This document shows positions 7,151-14,451 of a DNA stretch of 18,815 nucleotides, one piece after another. Made by a program: the position numbers and the translations under genes. The notes under the pieces are model-generated. The model saw only the letters and a list, made by a program, of their open reading frames with translations. It was not told the origin of the DNA and did not search any database. The DNA comes from JANRKT01 sp033763355. GTDB taxonomy: Bacteria; Bacteroidota; Bacteroidia; Chitinophagales; Chitinophagaceae. Location of the stretch: NCBI GenBank assembly GCA_033763355.1, contig JANRKT010000084.1, positions 1-18,815 of the forward strand, given 5' to 3'. Position 1 is the stretch's first letter; each line of letters opens with the position of its first letter.

Positions 7151-7849
7151 ATGAAACCCATAACCATCGGGATAACAGATTGTGCAAAGTATTCCGTTTA
7201 TGAAAACTGGATATTGACTGAAAAAAATATCCGGGTTATTCAATTGAGCTATAAGAAAAATAACTTTTCAGCGCTCAGCCAGTGCCATGGTATTCTGTTG
7301 ACCGGCGGCGAAGACATTCATCCCAAGATGTACAATAAACCTGAATACCTTGAATTATGCCACACGGACAACATAGACGAATACCGTGATGACTTTGAAT
7401 GGAAGGTTCTGGAGTATACACAGGAGAAACAATTGCCTGTGCTTGGCATTTGCAGGGGCATGCAGTTAACCAATATTTTCTTTGGCGGCACACTGATACC
7501 AGATATCCTTACTGCAGGTAAGTCCAGTCATTCAAAATTTGCAGAAGGTATGGACAGGCACCATAAGGTACAGCTTACAAATGGTTCTTTGCTGGCAGAT
7601 ATTATTGGTAAATCCCACGGAGAAACCAACAGCGCCCACCACCAGGCTGCTGACAAAACAGGAGAGGGGTTAATCAGCACCGCTTTTTCTGAGGATGGCA
7701 TCATAGAAGGCCTGGAAAGAAAAAATGCTGAGGGGAAAGCTTACCTGGTAACTGTTCAATGGCATCCTGAAAGAATGAAAGATATCAGGAGCCCCTTTTC
7801 GCAAAATGTAAAAAAACATTTTCTGGAGGAATCGGGGAAAATAATTTAA
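7151..7849 (+). CDS. Class I glutamine-amidotransferase-like gamma-glutamyl hydrolase (peptidase C26, PuuD-like)
   Basis: A 232-residue stand-alone amidotransferase-fold hydrolase. The nucleophile elbow GICRGMQ gives Cys101; QWHPE gives His205 and Glu207 of the triad; LTGGEDIHP (50-58) and NSAHHQA (160-166) are conserved blocks of the PuuD-type gamma-glutamyl-gamma-aminobutyrate hydrolase group. It has no synthetase partner domain, so it is a hydrolase rather than a nitrogen-transfer subunit. In this operon the predicted reaction is removal of glutamate from a gamma-glutamyl amino acid (gamma-glutamylglycine if the substrate is ethanolamine), returning the glutamate spent by the ligase. It starts four bases after the alcohol dehydrogenase stop and is followed by the aldehyde dehydrogenase after 30 bases, strongly suggesting one transcript. 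Family is firm; the acyl acceptor is inferred. Confidence 0.86.
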   Translation: MKPITIGITDCAKYSVYENWILTEKNIRVIQLSYKKNNFSALSQCHGILLTGGEDIHPKMYNKPEYLELCHTDNIDEYRDDFEWKVLEYTQEKQLPVLGICRGMQLTNIFFGGTLIPDILTAGKSSHSKFAEGMDRHHKVQLTNGSLLADIIGKSHGETNSAHHQAADKTGEGLISTAFSEDGIIEGLERKNAEGKAYLVTVQWHPERMKDIRSPFSQNVKKHFLEESGKII

Positions 7850-7879
7850 ACACAGTATCAGTTCAATTTTATTTACACC

Positions 7880-9244
7880 ATGCAAATCATTAATCCTGCT
7901 TCAGAAGAAATCATAAAAGAAGTACAGGAAGACAACAGGATGTCGCTTGAAAAAAAACTTCTGTCACTCCGGTCTGCACAGCCCGGCTGGTATAAAAGAA
8001 CCCTCTCTGAAAGAACAGTTGTTCTGAAAAATTTTTCTGCATTGCTGGAAGAAAATATAGAGGCGCTTGCATTAGTGTTGACTTCAGAAGTAGGTAAACC
8101 ATTGCAGCAGTCACGAAACGAAATAAAAGGGGCTAGGGCAAGGATAAAATGGCTTACCGAAAATGCTGAGAAGTATTTGAGCGATGAAGTAATGTATAAA
8201 GATGAAAAGATCACGGAAAAGATTACTTATGAACCGATGGGGGTGATCTGTAATATTTCAGCCTGGAATTACCCTTACCTCATTGGCGTGAATGTTTTTG
8301 TTCCGGCATTGCTGGCGGGAAATGCAGTGATGTATAAGCCTTCAGAATATTCTACGCTTACAGGCCTTGAAATTGAAAGATTGCTTAAACAGGCCGGGGT
8401 TCCGGAAAATGTTTTTCATGTAGCTGCCGGAGCAAAAGAAGTTGGGGAAATATTGCTTGATCTTCCTTTTGACGGTTATTACTTTACCGGCTCATACAAA
8501 ACAGGACAATACATTTATGAAAAAGTAGCGCCAAAGATGGTCCCCTGCCAGTGTGAACTGGGCGGGAAGGATCCATTATACGTTGCAGACGATACAGAAG
8601 ATATTAAATCAGTAGCGGCAGCTACGGCTGATGGTGCTTTTTATAACAACGGGCAAAGTTGCTGTGCGGTGGAAAGGATTTATGTACATGAAAAAGTTTA
8701 TGATAAATATGTTGATGAATTTATTAAAGAAGTACAATCATGGAAAACAGGTTTGCCTGGTGAAGTGGGGGTTTATATCGGCCCCCTGAGCAGGAAGGAA
8801 CAACTTGCATTCCTTGAGCAGCAGGTAAATGATGCTGTAAACAAAGGTGCAATACTTCTTACCGGGGGGAAAAGAAAAACCGGCAGGGGCTATTATTTTG
8901 AGCCGACAGTACTGACAAACGTGAACCATAACATGAGTGTAATGAAGGATGAATCATTCGGCCCGGTTATTGGCATCATGAAAGTAAAAGATGATAACGA
9001 AGCCATGCAACTGATGCAGGACACTGAATATGGGCTCACCGCTTCAGTTTACAGCAGCAACCAGCAAAGGGCAGAGAAAATTTTACAGCAGGTTAATGCC
9101 GGTACCGGTTACTGGAACTGTTGCGACAGGGTAAGCGCTGCTGTTCCCTGGAGCGGCAGAAAACATTCGGGCTTTGGCGCTACATTATCTCATGCAGGGT
9201 TACGTGCTTTTACTAAACCCAAAGCGTATCACCTGAGAGGTTAA
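7880..9244 (+). CDS. NAD(P)-dependent aldehyde dehydrogenase of the amino-alcohol operon
   Basis: A 454-residue ALDH-superfamily enzyme, slightly shorter at the N-terminus than the roughly 490 residues of many members. Conserved parts: SAWNYP (128-132, oxyanion Asn130), YKPSE with Lys152 for cofactor binding, FTGS (202-205), CELGGKDP with general base Glu226, NNGQSCC with catalytic Cys261, and DESFGPV with Glu358. It should oxidise an aldehyde to the carboxylate with NAD(P)+. Given its operon position the likely substrate is gamma-glutamyl-aminoacetaldehyde, giving gamma-glutamylglycine; PuuC performs the matching step in putrescine breakdown. It is the last gene of the tight cluster, since a 94-base gap with an inverted repeat follows. 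The ATG at 7880 sits just before the conserved INPAS opening. Specificity is inferred, not visible. Confidence 0.88.
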   Translation: MQIINPASEEIIKEVQEDNRMSLEKKLLSLRSAQPGWYKRTLSERTVVLKNFSALLEENIEALALVLTSEVGKPLQQSRNEIKGARARIKWLTENAEKYLSDEVMYKDEKITEKITYEPMGVICNISAWNYPYLIGVNVFVPALLAGNAVMYKPSEYSTLTGLEIERLLKQAGVPENVFHVAAGAKEVGEILLDLPFDGYYFTGSYKTGQYIYEKVAPKMVPCQCELGGKDPLYVADDTEDIKSVAAATADGAFYNNGQSCCAVERIYVHEKVYDKYVDEFIKEVQSWKTGLPGEVGVYIGPLSRKEQLAFLEQQVNDAVNKGAILLTGGKRKTGRGYYFEPTVLTNVNHNMSVMKDESFGPVIGIMKVKDDNEAMQLMQDTEYGLTASVYSSNQQRAEKILQQVNAGTGYWNCCDRVSAAVPWSGRKHSGFGATLSHAGLRAFTKPKAYHLRG

Positions 9245-9257
9245 AAAATGTTTATAT

Positions 9258-9320
9258 AAACCTGAACAGGTCTTTACACTATTCAAACTGCATACTGCAA
9301 CCACAGGCCTGTAAGGTTTT
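9258..9320. repeat. Inverted repeat, AAACCTGACAG family, copy 2
   Basis: Left arm AAACCTGAACAGG (9258-9270) and right arm CCTGTAAGGTTTT (9308-9320) are near-complementary, with one base missing on the right. A perfect ten-base palindrome, ACAGGCCTGT, sits at 9303-9312. The element begins 14 bases after the aldehyde dehydrogenase stop codon. Arm core, spacing (about 37 bases) and place right behind a gene all match the element at 974-1040, so the two are probably members of one dispersed family. It may form the 3' end of the operon transcript. Confidence 0.6.
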
Positions 9321-9338
9321 AAATTTCAATACTCAGAT

Positions 9339-10031
9339 ATGTCCAAAAAGAAATTAGTTGTATTAACCGGAGCAGGCATTAGCGCAGAAAGCGGTTTAAA
9401 AACTTTTCGTGACAGCGATGGCTTGTGGGAGGGATATGATATTGAAGATGTAGCCACACCACGTGCATGGAAGAAAAACCCCGGGCTGGTTTTAGAATTT
9501 TACAATTACCGCAGAAAAAATGTACTGGATGCACAACCCAATGCAGCCCATTACGGCCTTGCAGAACTGCAGCATGATTTTGATGTGCACATCATTACCC
9601 AAAACATAGATGACCTGCACGAAAGGGCAGGCTCAAAAAAAGTATTGCACCTGCATGGTGAGATTTTTAAAATGCGCAGCGAAAGAAATGAAAACCTGGT
9701 ATATGATATTAAAGGCGACATCAGCATAGGCGATAAAGCAGAAGACGGGGCGCAGCTCCGTCCGCATATTGTATGGTTTGAAGAACCGGTGCCTGTGATT
9801 GAAGAGGCTATCCCCATTGTGCACAGCGCTGAAATTTTTATTGTAGTAGGTACATCGCTGGTGGTGTACCCTGCAGCTGGCCTTGTAAATTACGCACCCT
9901 GGCAAATACCCAAGTTTATTGTTGATAAGCGAATTCCCTATACCTCTTCGCTTTATAATCTTACAGCTATTGAAAAGCCGGCGACTGAAGGAGTGAAAGA
10001 GTTAAGAAAAATATTGAATGTTACAGCGTAA
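9339..10031 (+). CDS. cobB: Sirtuin NAD-dependent deacylase (CobB/SIRT5-like) without zinc cysteines
   Basis: A 230-residue sirtuin. NAD-binding motifs are GAGISAESGL (11-20) with KTFR, TQNIDDLHERAG (87-98) and GTSL (171-174); the catalytic histidine is His106 in LHLHGE. Tyr55 and Arg58 in FYNYRR match the pair that in E. coli CobB (Tyr92/Arg95) and SIRT5 favours succinyl and malonyl groups, so it may be a lysine desuccinylase/demalonylase as well as a deacetylase. Odd feature: the segment after HGE, where other sirtuins hold four zinc-binding cysteines, contains none, and the whole protein has no cysteine at all. The small domain must fold without the usual zinc. It is separated from the aldehyde dehydrogenase by 94 bases, and its last 11 bases overlap the end of the convergent saccharopine dehydrogenase. 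Activity is inferred from family. Confidence 0.9.
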   Translation: MSKKKLVVLTGAGISAESGLKTFRDSDGLWEGYDIEDVATPRAWKKNPGLVLEFYNYRRKNVLDAQPNAAHYGLAELQHDFDVHIITQNIDDLHERAGSKKVLHLHGEIFKMRSERNENLVYDIKGDISIGDKAEDGAQLRPHIVWFEEPVPVIEEAIPIVHSAEIFIVVGTSLVVYPAAGLVNYAPWQIPKFIVDKRIPYTSSLYNLTAIEKPATEGVKELRKILNVTA

Positions 10032-11529
10032 AAACTTCTTTAAACCTGATGCCATTCTTTTCAAGTTCGCTTAAAACAGGTTTATATATTTCCTGTGAAA
10101 CAGGTATCATAACCCCTTTATTATGTTTAAACTGACCAGTGAGGATCATTTTTGCAGCAATACCCAATGGCAAACCAACTGTTTTTGCCATTGCTGTCCG
10201 TAAATTATCTTCGCCTTTTACAACAAGGTAACTTTTCATTTCCTGTTTTTTGTCATTCAGTTCATAACCTATTTCATGCAGCATCACCACCATGTCTTTA
10301 TCGTGTGGTTTTAAAGCCAGTTTCTTTTCTGCAATAAACTGCAGTACATCCGCAGCGCTGCACCTGCCTTTGCTGATCAGTTCATCTTCATCAAGACCAA
10401 GATAAAAAAGTTGCTTGAGCGAAAGATTGGCTTCGTGCATTTCGTTGACCATGTTGGATGCAACGGCGCTTTTCATTTCACCAAGGCTGATGTCCTGCAA
10501 CTTTCCTTCTTCATTCACCACCATGAACTGCTGGATTTCTTTCAGCTTTTCCGGGCTCAGTTCTTTTTCCTTTTCCATAATCTTCAGCAAATCGTCAAGC
10601 AGGCTCCTGGTTTTTGAAAAACGTTCTGACAGTGATTTCTCCAACCAGTCAGAAAAACCATAGCGTTCAAAATGAACCTGGAAAAATTCAGACAATGTCA
10701 TGCCATCCGTATCATACTCCGGTGTTTCATCGGTGAGTTTAAGGTCAACTATATTCTTCCACCCCAGGCAAAATTCAGGATGGCGTAATGTGGTGCGTAT
10801 AAAAGTATGAGCCCCTTCAAGATTGTACTTTTCTATATAGGAAAGCGAATCCCTGTTGGGGTACCAGCTCAGTTTCCCTATTGATGGAATATCAACAACC
10901 CTTGTGGCATCAAACAATTTTTCATAAGGCACTTCTTTTACTTCACCTGCTTCTTTAAAAACAGCGCCGTCTTTTCCCGCCATAACAATGTTCCTCGGGT
11001 TCCAGCTTATTTTATAATGCCATGGGTTGTCATCACTTTCAGGTGCAACAAGCCCGCCGCAATGTGATTTAAAAGAGAGAATTTTACCGCCCTGTTCAAT
11101 AATGCCGTGAATGGCTTCCATTGCGCTCATGTGGTCGATGCCGGGGTCAAGCCCCATCTCACATAAAAACAACAAACCCTTTTCTTTTGCCTCAGCATCC
11201 AGTTGCTGCATCTCATGGCTTGCATAAGATGCATTGAGAAAATGCTTTTTTTGCTGCAGGCATTTCTTTGCAATTTTTATATGAAGGGAAGGAGGGAGCA
11301 GTGAAATAACAAGGTCTGCAACGCTGATCAATACATCGGTTTTTTCTTCATCTTCCAGGTTAATGCCATGTGCAGTTGCAAATGAGGAGTTCGCGGTTTT
11401 TGATGTTATCAGTTCAGCATTTACATCTGCAATGTGTATATGCCAGTTGTGCTCACGGGCTTCATGAAGAAGATAGTCAATTAAGATGGTAGCGGATTTA
11501 CCGGCGCCTAATAAAAGAATATGCTGCAT
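10021..11529 (-). CDS. Saccharopine dehydrogenase (LYS9/AASS C-terminal type)
   Basis: A 502-residue protein with an N-terminal Rossmann fold (LLLGAGKSA at residues 5-13) and the family hallmark GLDPGIDH at 126-133 in the substrate domain. The C-terminus (VGLPLGIAAKMILTGQF, then IPVSQEIYKPVLSELEK) is the classic end of LYS9 and of the saccharopine dehydrogenase half of lysine-ketoglutarate reductase/saccharopine dehydrogenase. The reaction interconverts saccharopine with glutamate and alpha-aminoadipate semialdehyde; in bacteria without the fungal lysine pathway this usually means lysine breakdown. It is longer than yeast LYS9 (about 446), the extra length being a charged helical part around residues 290-390. 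No lysine-ketoglutarate reductase gene is visible in the window. Its stop codon lies within the end of the sirtuin gene on the other strand. Confidence 0.85.
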   Translation of the reverse strand: MQHILLLGAGKSATILIDYLLHEAREHNWHIHIADVNAELITSKTANSSFATAHGINLEDEEKTDVLISVADLVISLLPPSLHIKIAKKCLQQKKHFLNASYASHEMQQLDAEAKEKGLLFLCEMGLDPGIDHMSAMEAIHGIIEQGGKILSFKSHCGGLVAPESDDNPWHYKISWNPRNIVMAGKDGAVFKEAGEVKEVPYEKLFDATRVVDIPSIGKLSWYPNRDSLSYIEKYNLEGAHTFIRTTLRHPEFCLGWKNIVDLKLTDETPEYDTDGMTLSEFFQVHFERYGFSDWLEKSLSERFSKTRSLLDDLLKIMEKEKELSPEKLKEIQQFMVVNEEGKLQDISLGEMKSAVASNMVNEMHEANLSLKQLFYLGLDEDELISKGRCSAADVLQFIAEKKLALKPHDKDMVVMLHEIGYELNDKKQEMKSYLVVKGEDNLRTAMAKTVGLPLGIAAKMILTGQFKHNKGVMIPVSQEIYKPVLSELEKNGIRFKEVFTL

Positions 11530-11535
11530 AGGGCT

Positions 11536-11543
11536 GCAAGGTA
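11536..11543 (-). promoter_or_regulatory. Possible -7 box of the saccharopine dehydrogenase gene
   Basis: Reading the minus strand, TACCTTGC lies seven bases before the ATG at 11529 and resembles TAnnTTTG. The leader would be nearly absent, and the -33 match further upstream is weak. Weak support only. Confidence 0.2.
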
Positions 11544-11612
11544 AACAAGGGGAATGAATTTTTAGATTTCCCTCAAAAAAGGAGTAGTATCGAATGGCCT
11601 GTTAATAATTTT

Positions 11613-11683
11613 GCCACGAAGACAGCAGGTCACAAAGCTTAATCTTTAATAATGATTTCTTCGTGTTTCCGTGCCTTCGTGGC
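11613..11683. repeat. Dispersed inverted repeat GCCACGAAG ... CTTCGTGGC
   Basis: Nine-base perfect arms at 11613-11621 and 11675-11683 bracket a 53-base interior that continues the symmetry imperfectly (CACAAAG on the left, CTTCGTG at about 11658-11664 on the right). I recognise this as a widespread Bacteroidota intergenic palindrome (GCCACGAAGGCAC type). It sits 49 bases beyond the stop of the beta-barrel receptor gene and 84 bases before the start codon of the saccharopine dehydrogenase, both read on the minus strand. It may therefore serve as the receptor gene's transcript end. The remainder of this 202-base gap shows nothing further. Confidence 0.65.
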
Positions 11684-11731
11684 TAATATAACATCTGGCT
11701 TACTGAGCGATACTTATTTTATATTTTACTT

Positions 11732-14224
11732 TTATTGATTCTGTCCGCCGCCTGCCCTGTTCTGCTCTTCTGATACGCCTGTATTGCGCCTGCGGGACGG
11801 GGCAATTGTATTTTTACCGAAGCGATAAGTAAAAGTAAATGTAACATTCCGGTTATCCCACCTGTTCTTTATGCGCACATCAATATCGCTGTATTGTGTG
11901 TAACCGCTGTAACGCTGCCAGTGGAAGGGGTCACGTATATTTAACCGCAATGTGGCTTTCCCTTTCATGATGTTTTTCTGCCCGCCCAGGTTCATAAAAT
12001 ACATGGGATTGGCAATTGAAAGCTGTTCAACAGCTTTGCTCCTGTACCAGCCGCTGATTTCACCAGTCCATCCTTTTGGGAAAGTAAATGTATTGCTGAT
12101 ATTTACCATAAATGCGGTGAAGCTGATGTCAATAGGATCGTTATTACCAGTAAAGCTGTTGTAATAAACGCCTTTGAATTTATTGTTATATACATTGGTA
12201 AAGATGTTCATCTTCCACCATTTTGCAACAAGCACAGGTGTGGTAATGGATATGCCAATATTCCTGAAACGGGCAACATTATCAACTGTAAGGAAAGTGA
12301 TCTTGTTTTCAGTATCCTGTTTAAGCAACTGCGATATTACATCATTGGTAACCGTATAATTCAATGATGTGGTGAACGCATTTTTATAACTGTGCCTGAA
12401 CTCAATGTTATGCGAAAACTGCGGAAGCAGGTAAGGGTTGCCCTGGCGGAAGGTTAACGAATCAAGGAACCATGTAAACGGGTTCAGGTCCTGGTAATTG
12501 GGCCTTTCAATCCTCCTGCCATAAGAAATGGTGAAATTGTGTTTTTCACTAGCTGCATAATTAACATATGCGGTAGGGAAAAGATTGGTATAATTTCTCC
12601 TGAAAGTAGTATCAGTTGTTACCTGGTTACCTCTGGCTACTGTATTCTCAAGCCTTAAACCTGTTTGGGCGCTCCACTTTTTATTAAACTGTTTGCTCAG
12701 GTTAATATAGGCTGCATTGATGTTTTCGCTGTAGATAAAGTGGTTAGAACGGCTGTCAGGAACCCATCCGCCATTTTCCTGCCTGTCGTAAATTACTTCG
12801 TTGTCGTTTCTTACTATGCTTGACTTGATACCTGTTTCCAGTTTGGTTTTTTTCTTTAATGGATGTGTATAATCTGCTTTAAAAGAATAAATATTGATGG
12901 CGCCGGGCTGTTCATTACGCAGTGTGAGGTTTCCCTCAGGTGCGCCTGTACCGTCGAAAATATCTGTAACCAGCAGAGATTTGCTGTCGTTGCCATAACG
13001 TACATAATCCAGGTCAACAGTTATTTCACGTCCCGTTGAATCGAATGTATGCTTGTAGTTAAAATTGGCTGTAATGTTATGAAAGCGCAGCTTATTATCT
13101 GTAGTTGAATTCAGGAAGGTTTCTGCATTGCCTGACGGATCTTTAATGGCCTGTGTGCTTAAAGCCAAAGGTTTGCCAAAAAAACCAAAACCGCTTACCA
13201 CGAAACCAAATACATTTTTCTTATTTGCAAAATAATCAATGCCCATTTTAAGGGTATGGTTATGGTTTAACTGGTTAAAGGTTGTGGTTTGATCAGATGT
13301 GTTGCTGAGACCGCCTGTTTTATCAAAAAAATTTCTCGTCAGCTCAAGGTCGCTTTTACCCTGGCGGTAATTAAAATTGTAGTTGCCGAATAAATTGATC
13401 TTGGCTTTACGGTAATTCATGTTTATACTGGCATTGTTGCGGTAAGGGAAAATCAGATCTCCCCTTCTGTCGTAAATGCCAAGTGTATTGCCAATAGTAA
13501 AGCTTCCGTTAAAACCTTCGTAACGGCTCTTCTTTGTTTTAATATTGATGATGCCTGAATTGCCGGCAGCATCATATTTAGCGGAAGGGTTGGTCATGAT
13601 TTCAATCTGGTCAAGTGCAGATGCAGGCATGTTACGCAGCAAATTGGCCAGGTCGGCCTGAGAAAGAAAAGTGGGCTTGCCATCCATCATTACAATTACA
13701 CCCTGTTTACCTTTAAGGCTGATGGCGCCTTCATTGCTTACTGTAACACCCGGGGATTTTTCCAGTACTTCCAGCGCTGTAGCACCGGCATTGGTAGGAG
13801 AGGCATCCACATTTACCACGGTACGGTCAATCTTTTGTTCTATCATCGGTTTATTTGCCGATACAACAACTTCGCCAAGGTTTTTCTGTACTTCCTGTAT
13901 TTCAAGCACAGGCACATTGATTGTGTCCCCGGCTGCAGAAAAAACGGGACTGAATTTTTTACCAAATCCTACAGCGCTTACCGATATAAGATAAGAGCCC
14001 GGTTTTACGTATTCAAATTCGTAATAGCCTGATGCGTTTGAAAAATCAATTTTTACAAGTGCAGAATCCTTGCTGCGCAATAAAGTAACAGTCGCTTTTT
14101 CAAAAGGTTTTTTGTTTTTATCCAGTACCTGGCCCGTTACTTTTGAATTGGTTTGTGCCCGGACACTGAAACCCGTGAGAAAAAGAAGAAATGCAATAGA
14201 CAGGTGAGTAATTCTTCTTTTCAT
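11732..14224 (-). CDS. TonB-dependent-receptor-like outer-membrane beta-barrel protein
   Basis: An 830-residue protein with a Sec signal peptide (cleavage probably after VRA, residue 23). Next comes a carboxypeptidase-regulatory-like / CNA-B-type domain (about 28-110: VTGQVLDKNKKPFEKATV, then GYYEFEYVKPGSYLISVSA), then a plug domain (about 118-230: LGEVVVSANKPM, VMMDGKP, QIEIMTNPSAKYDAAGNSGIINIKTK). The rest is an outer-membrane barrel of the OMP_b-brl_3 kind, with alternating aromatic strands and many Asn/Tyr/Arg, ending in a strand TFTFTYRFGK before a polar Arg/Gln/Gly-rich tail of about 27 residues. Such receptors import nutrients or metal chelates or act in signalling. No SusD partner, sigma/anti-sigma pair or TonB gene adjoins it, so the ligand cannot be guessed. 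It appears to be a single-gene transcript. Confidence 0.9.
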   Translation of the reverse strand: MKRRITHLSIAFLLFLTGFSVRAQTNSKVTGQVLDKNKKPFEKATVTLLRSKDSALVKIDFSNASGYYEFEYVKPGSYLISVSAVGFGKKFSPVFSAAGDTINVPVLEIQEVQKNLGEVVVSANKPMIEQKIDRTVVNVDASPTNAGATALEVLEKSPGVTVSNEGAISLKGKQGVIVMMDGKPTFLSQADLANLLRNMPASALDQIEIMTNPSAKYDAAGNSGIINIKTKKSRYEGFNGSFTIGNTLGIYDRRGDLIFPYRNNASINMNYRKAKINLFGNYNFNYRQGKSDLELTRNFFDKTGGLSNTSDQTTTFNQLNHNHTLKMGIDYFANKKNVFGFVVSGFGFFGKPLALSTQAIKDPSGNAETFLNSTTDNKLRFHNITANFNYKHTFDSTGREITVDLDYVRYGNDSKSLLVTDIFDGTGAPEGNLTLRNEQPGAINIYSFKADYTHPLKKKTKLETGIKSSIVRNDNEVIYDRQENGGWVPDSRSNHFIYSENINAAYINLSKQFNKKWSAQTGLRLENTVARGNQVTTDTTFRRNYTNLFPTAYVNYAASEKHNFTISYGRRIERPNYQDLNPFTWFLDSLTFRQGNPYLLPQFSHNIEFRHSYKNAFTTSLNYTVTNDVISQLLKQDTENKITFLTVDNVARFRNIGISITTPVLVAKWWKMNIFTNVYNNKFKGVYYNSFTGNNDPIDISFTAFMVNISNTFTFPKGWTGEISGWYRSKAVEQLSIANPMYFMNLGGQKNIMKGKATLRLNIRDPFHWQRYSGYTQYSDIDVRIKNRWDNRNVTFTFTYRFGKNTIAPSRRRNTGVSEEQNRAGGGQNQ

Positions 14225-14451
14225 GTAAAGAGCATTTAAGGGTTTAAAAAATTACCCTGAAATTAATCCTGTAAGATTTTTGTTAAGAGACAAAAGGTGC
14301 GAAGCGGGATTATTACAGTTCGAAAGGCATGTACGGATTACCAAGTGATGAGTGGTAAGTGCGGAAAATGCAAATTACAAGATTCAAGAACCAGGTTACA
14401 AAAAGGCAAAAGTAAAAAAGCAAGAAACCAATTAACTATTTAACCAATAAA
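14225..14451. other. 227-base gap between two minus-strand genes
   Basis: AT-rich, with a purine-rich stretch at about 14366-14430 that looks like low-complexity intergenic debris. A short inverted repeat TTTTGT/ACAAAA (14278-14283 and 14290-14295) is present. I could not find a convincing TAnnTTTG promoter for the receptor gene, nor a terminator for the GYF_2 gene. Confidence 0.5.

Noticed and set aside
3204..9244. A classical Eut ethanolamine microcompartment locus
   Set aside because: No ammonia-lyase subunits (EutB, EutC), shell proteins or EutJ/EutA-like genes are present, and the ligase and hydrolase have no place in that pathway.
3204..9244. A plain copy of the E. coli putrescine (Puu) pathway
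   Set aside because: There is no PuuB-type flavin oxidase, and the permease looks like the ethanolamine subgroup rather than PuuP. A polyamine substrate is not strictly excluded.
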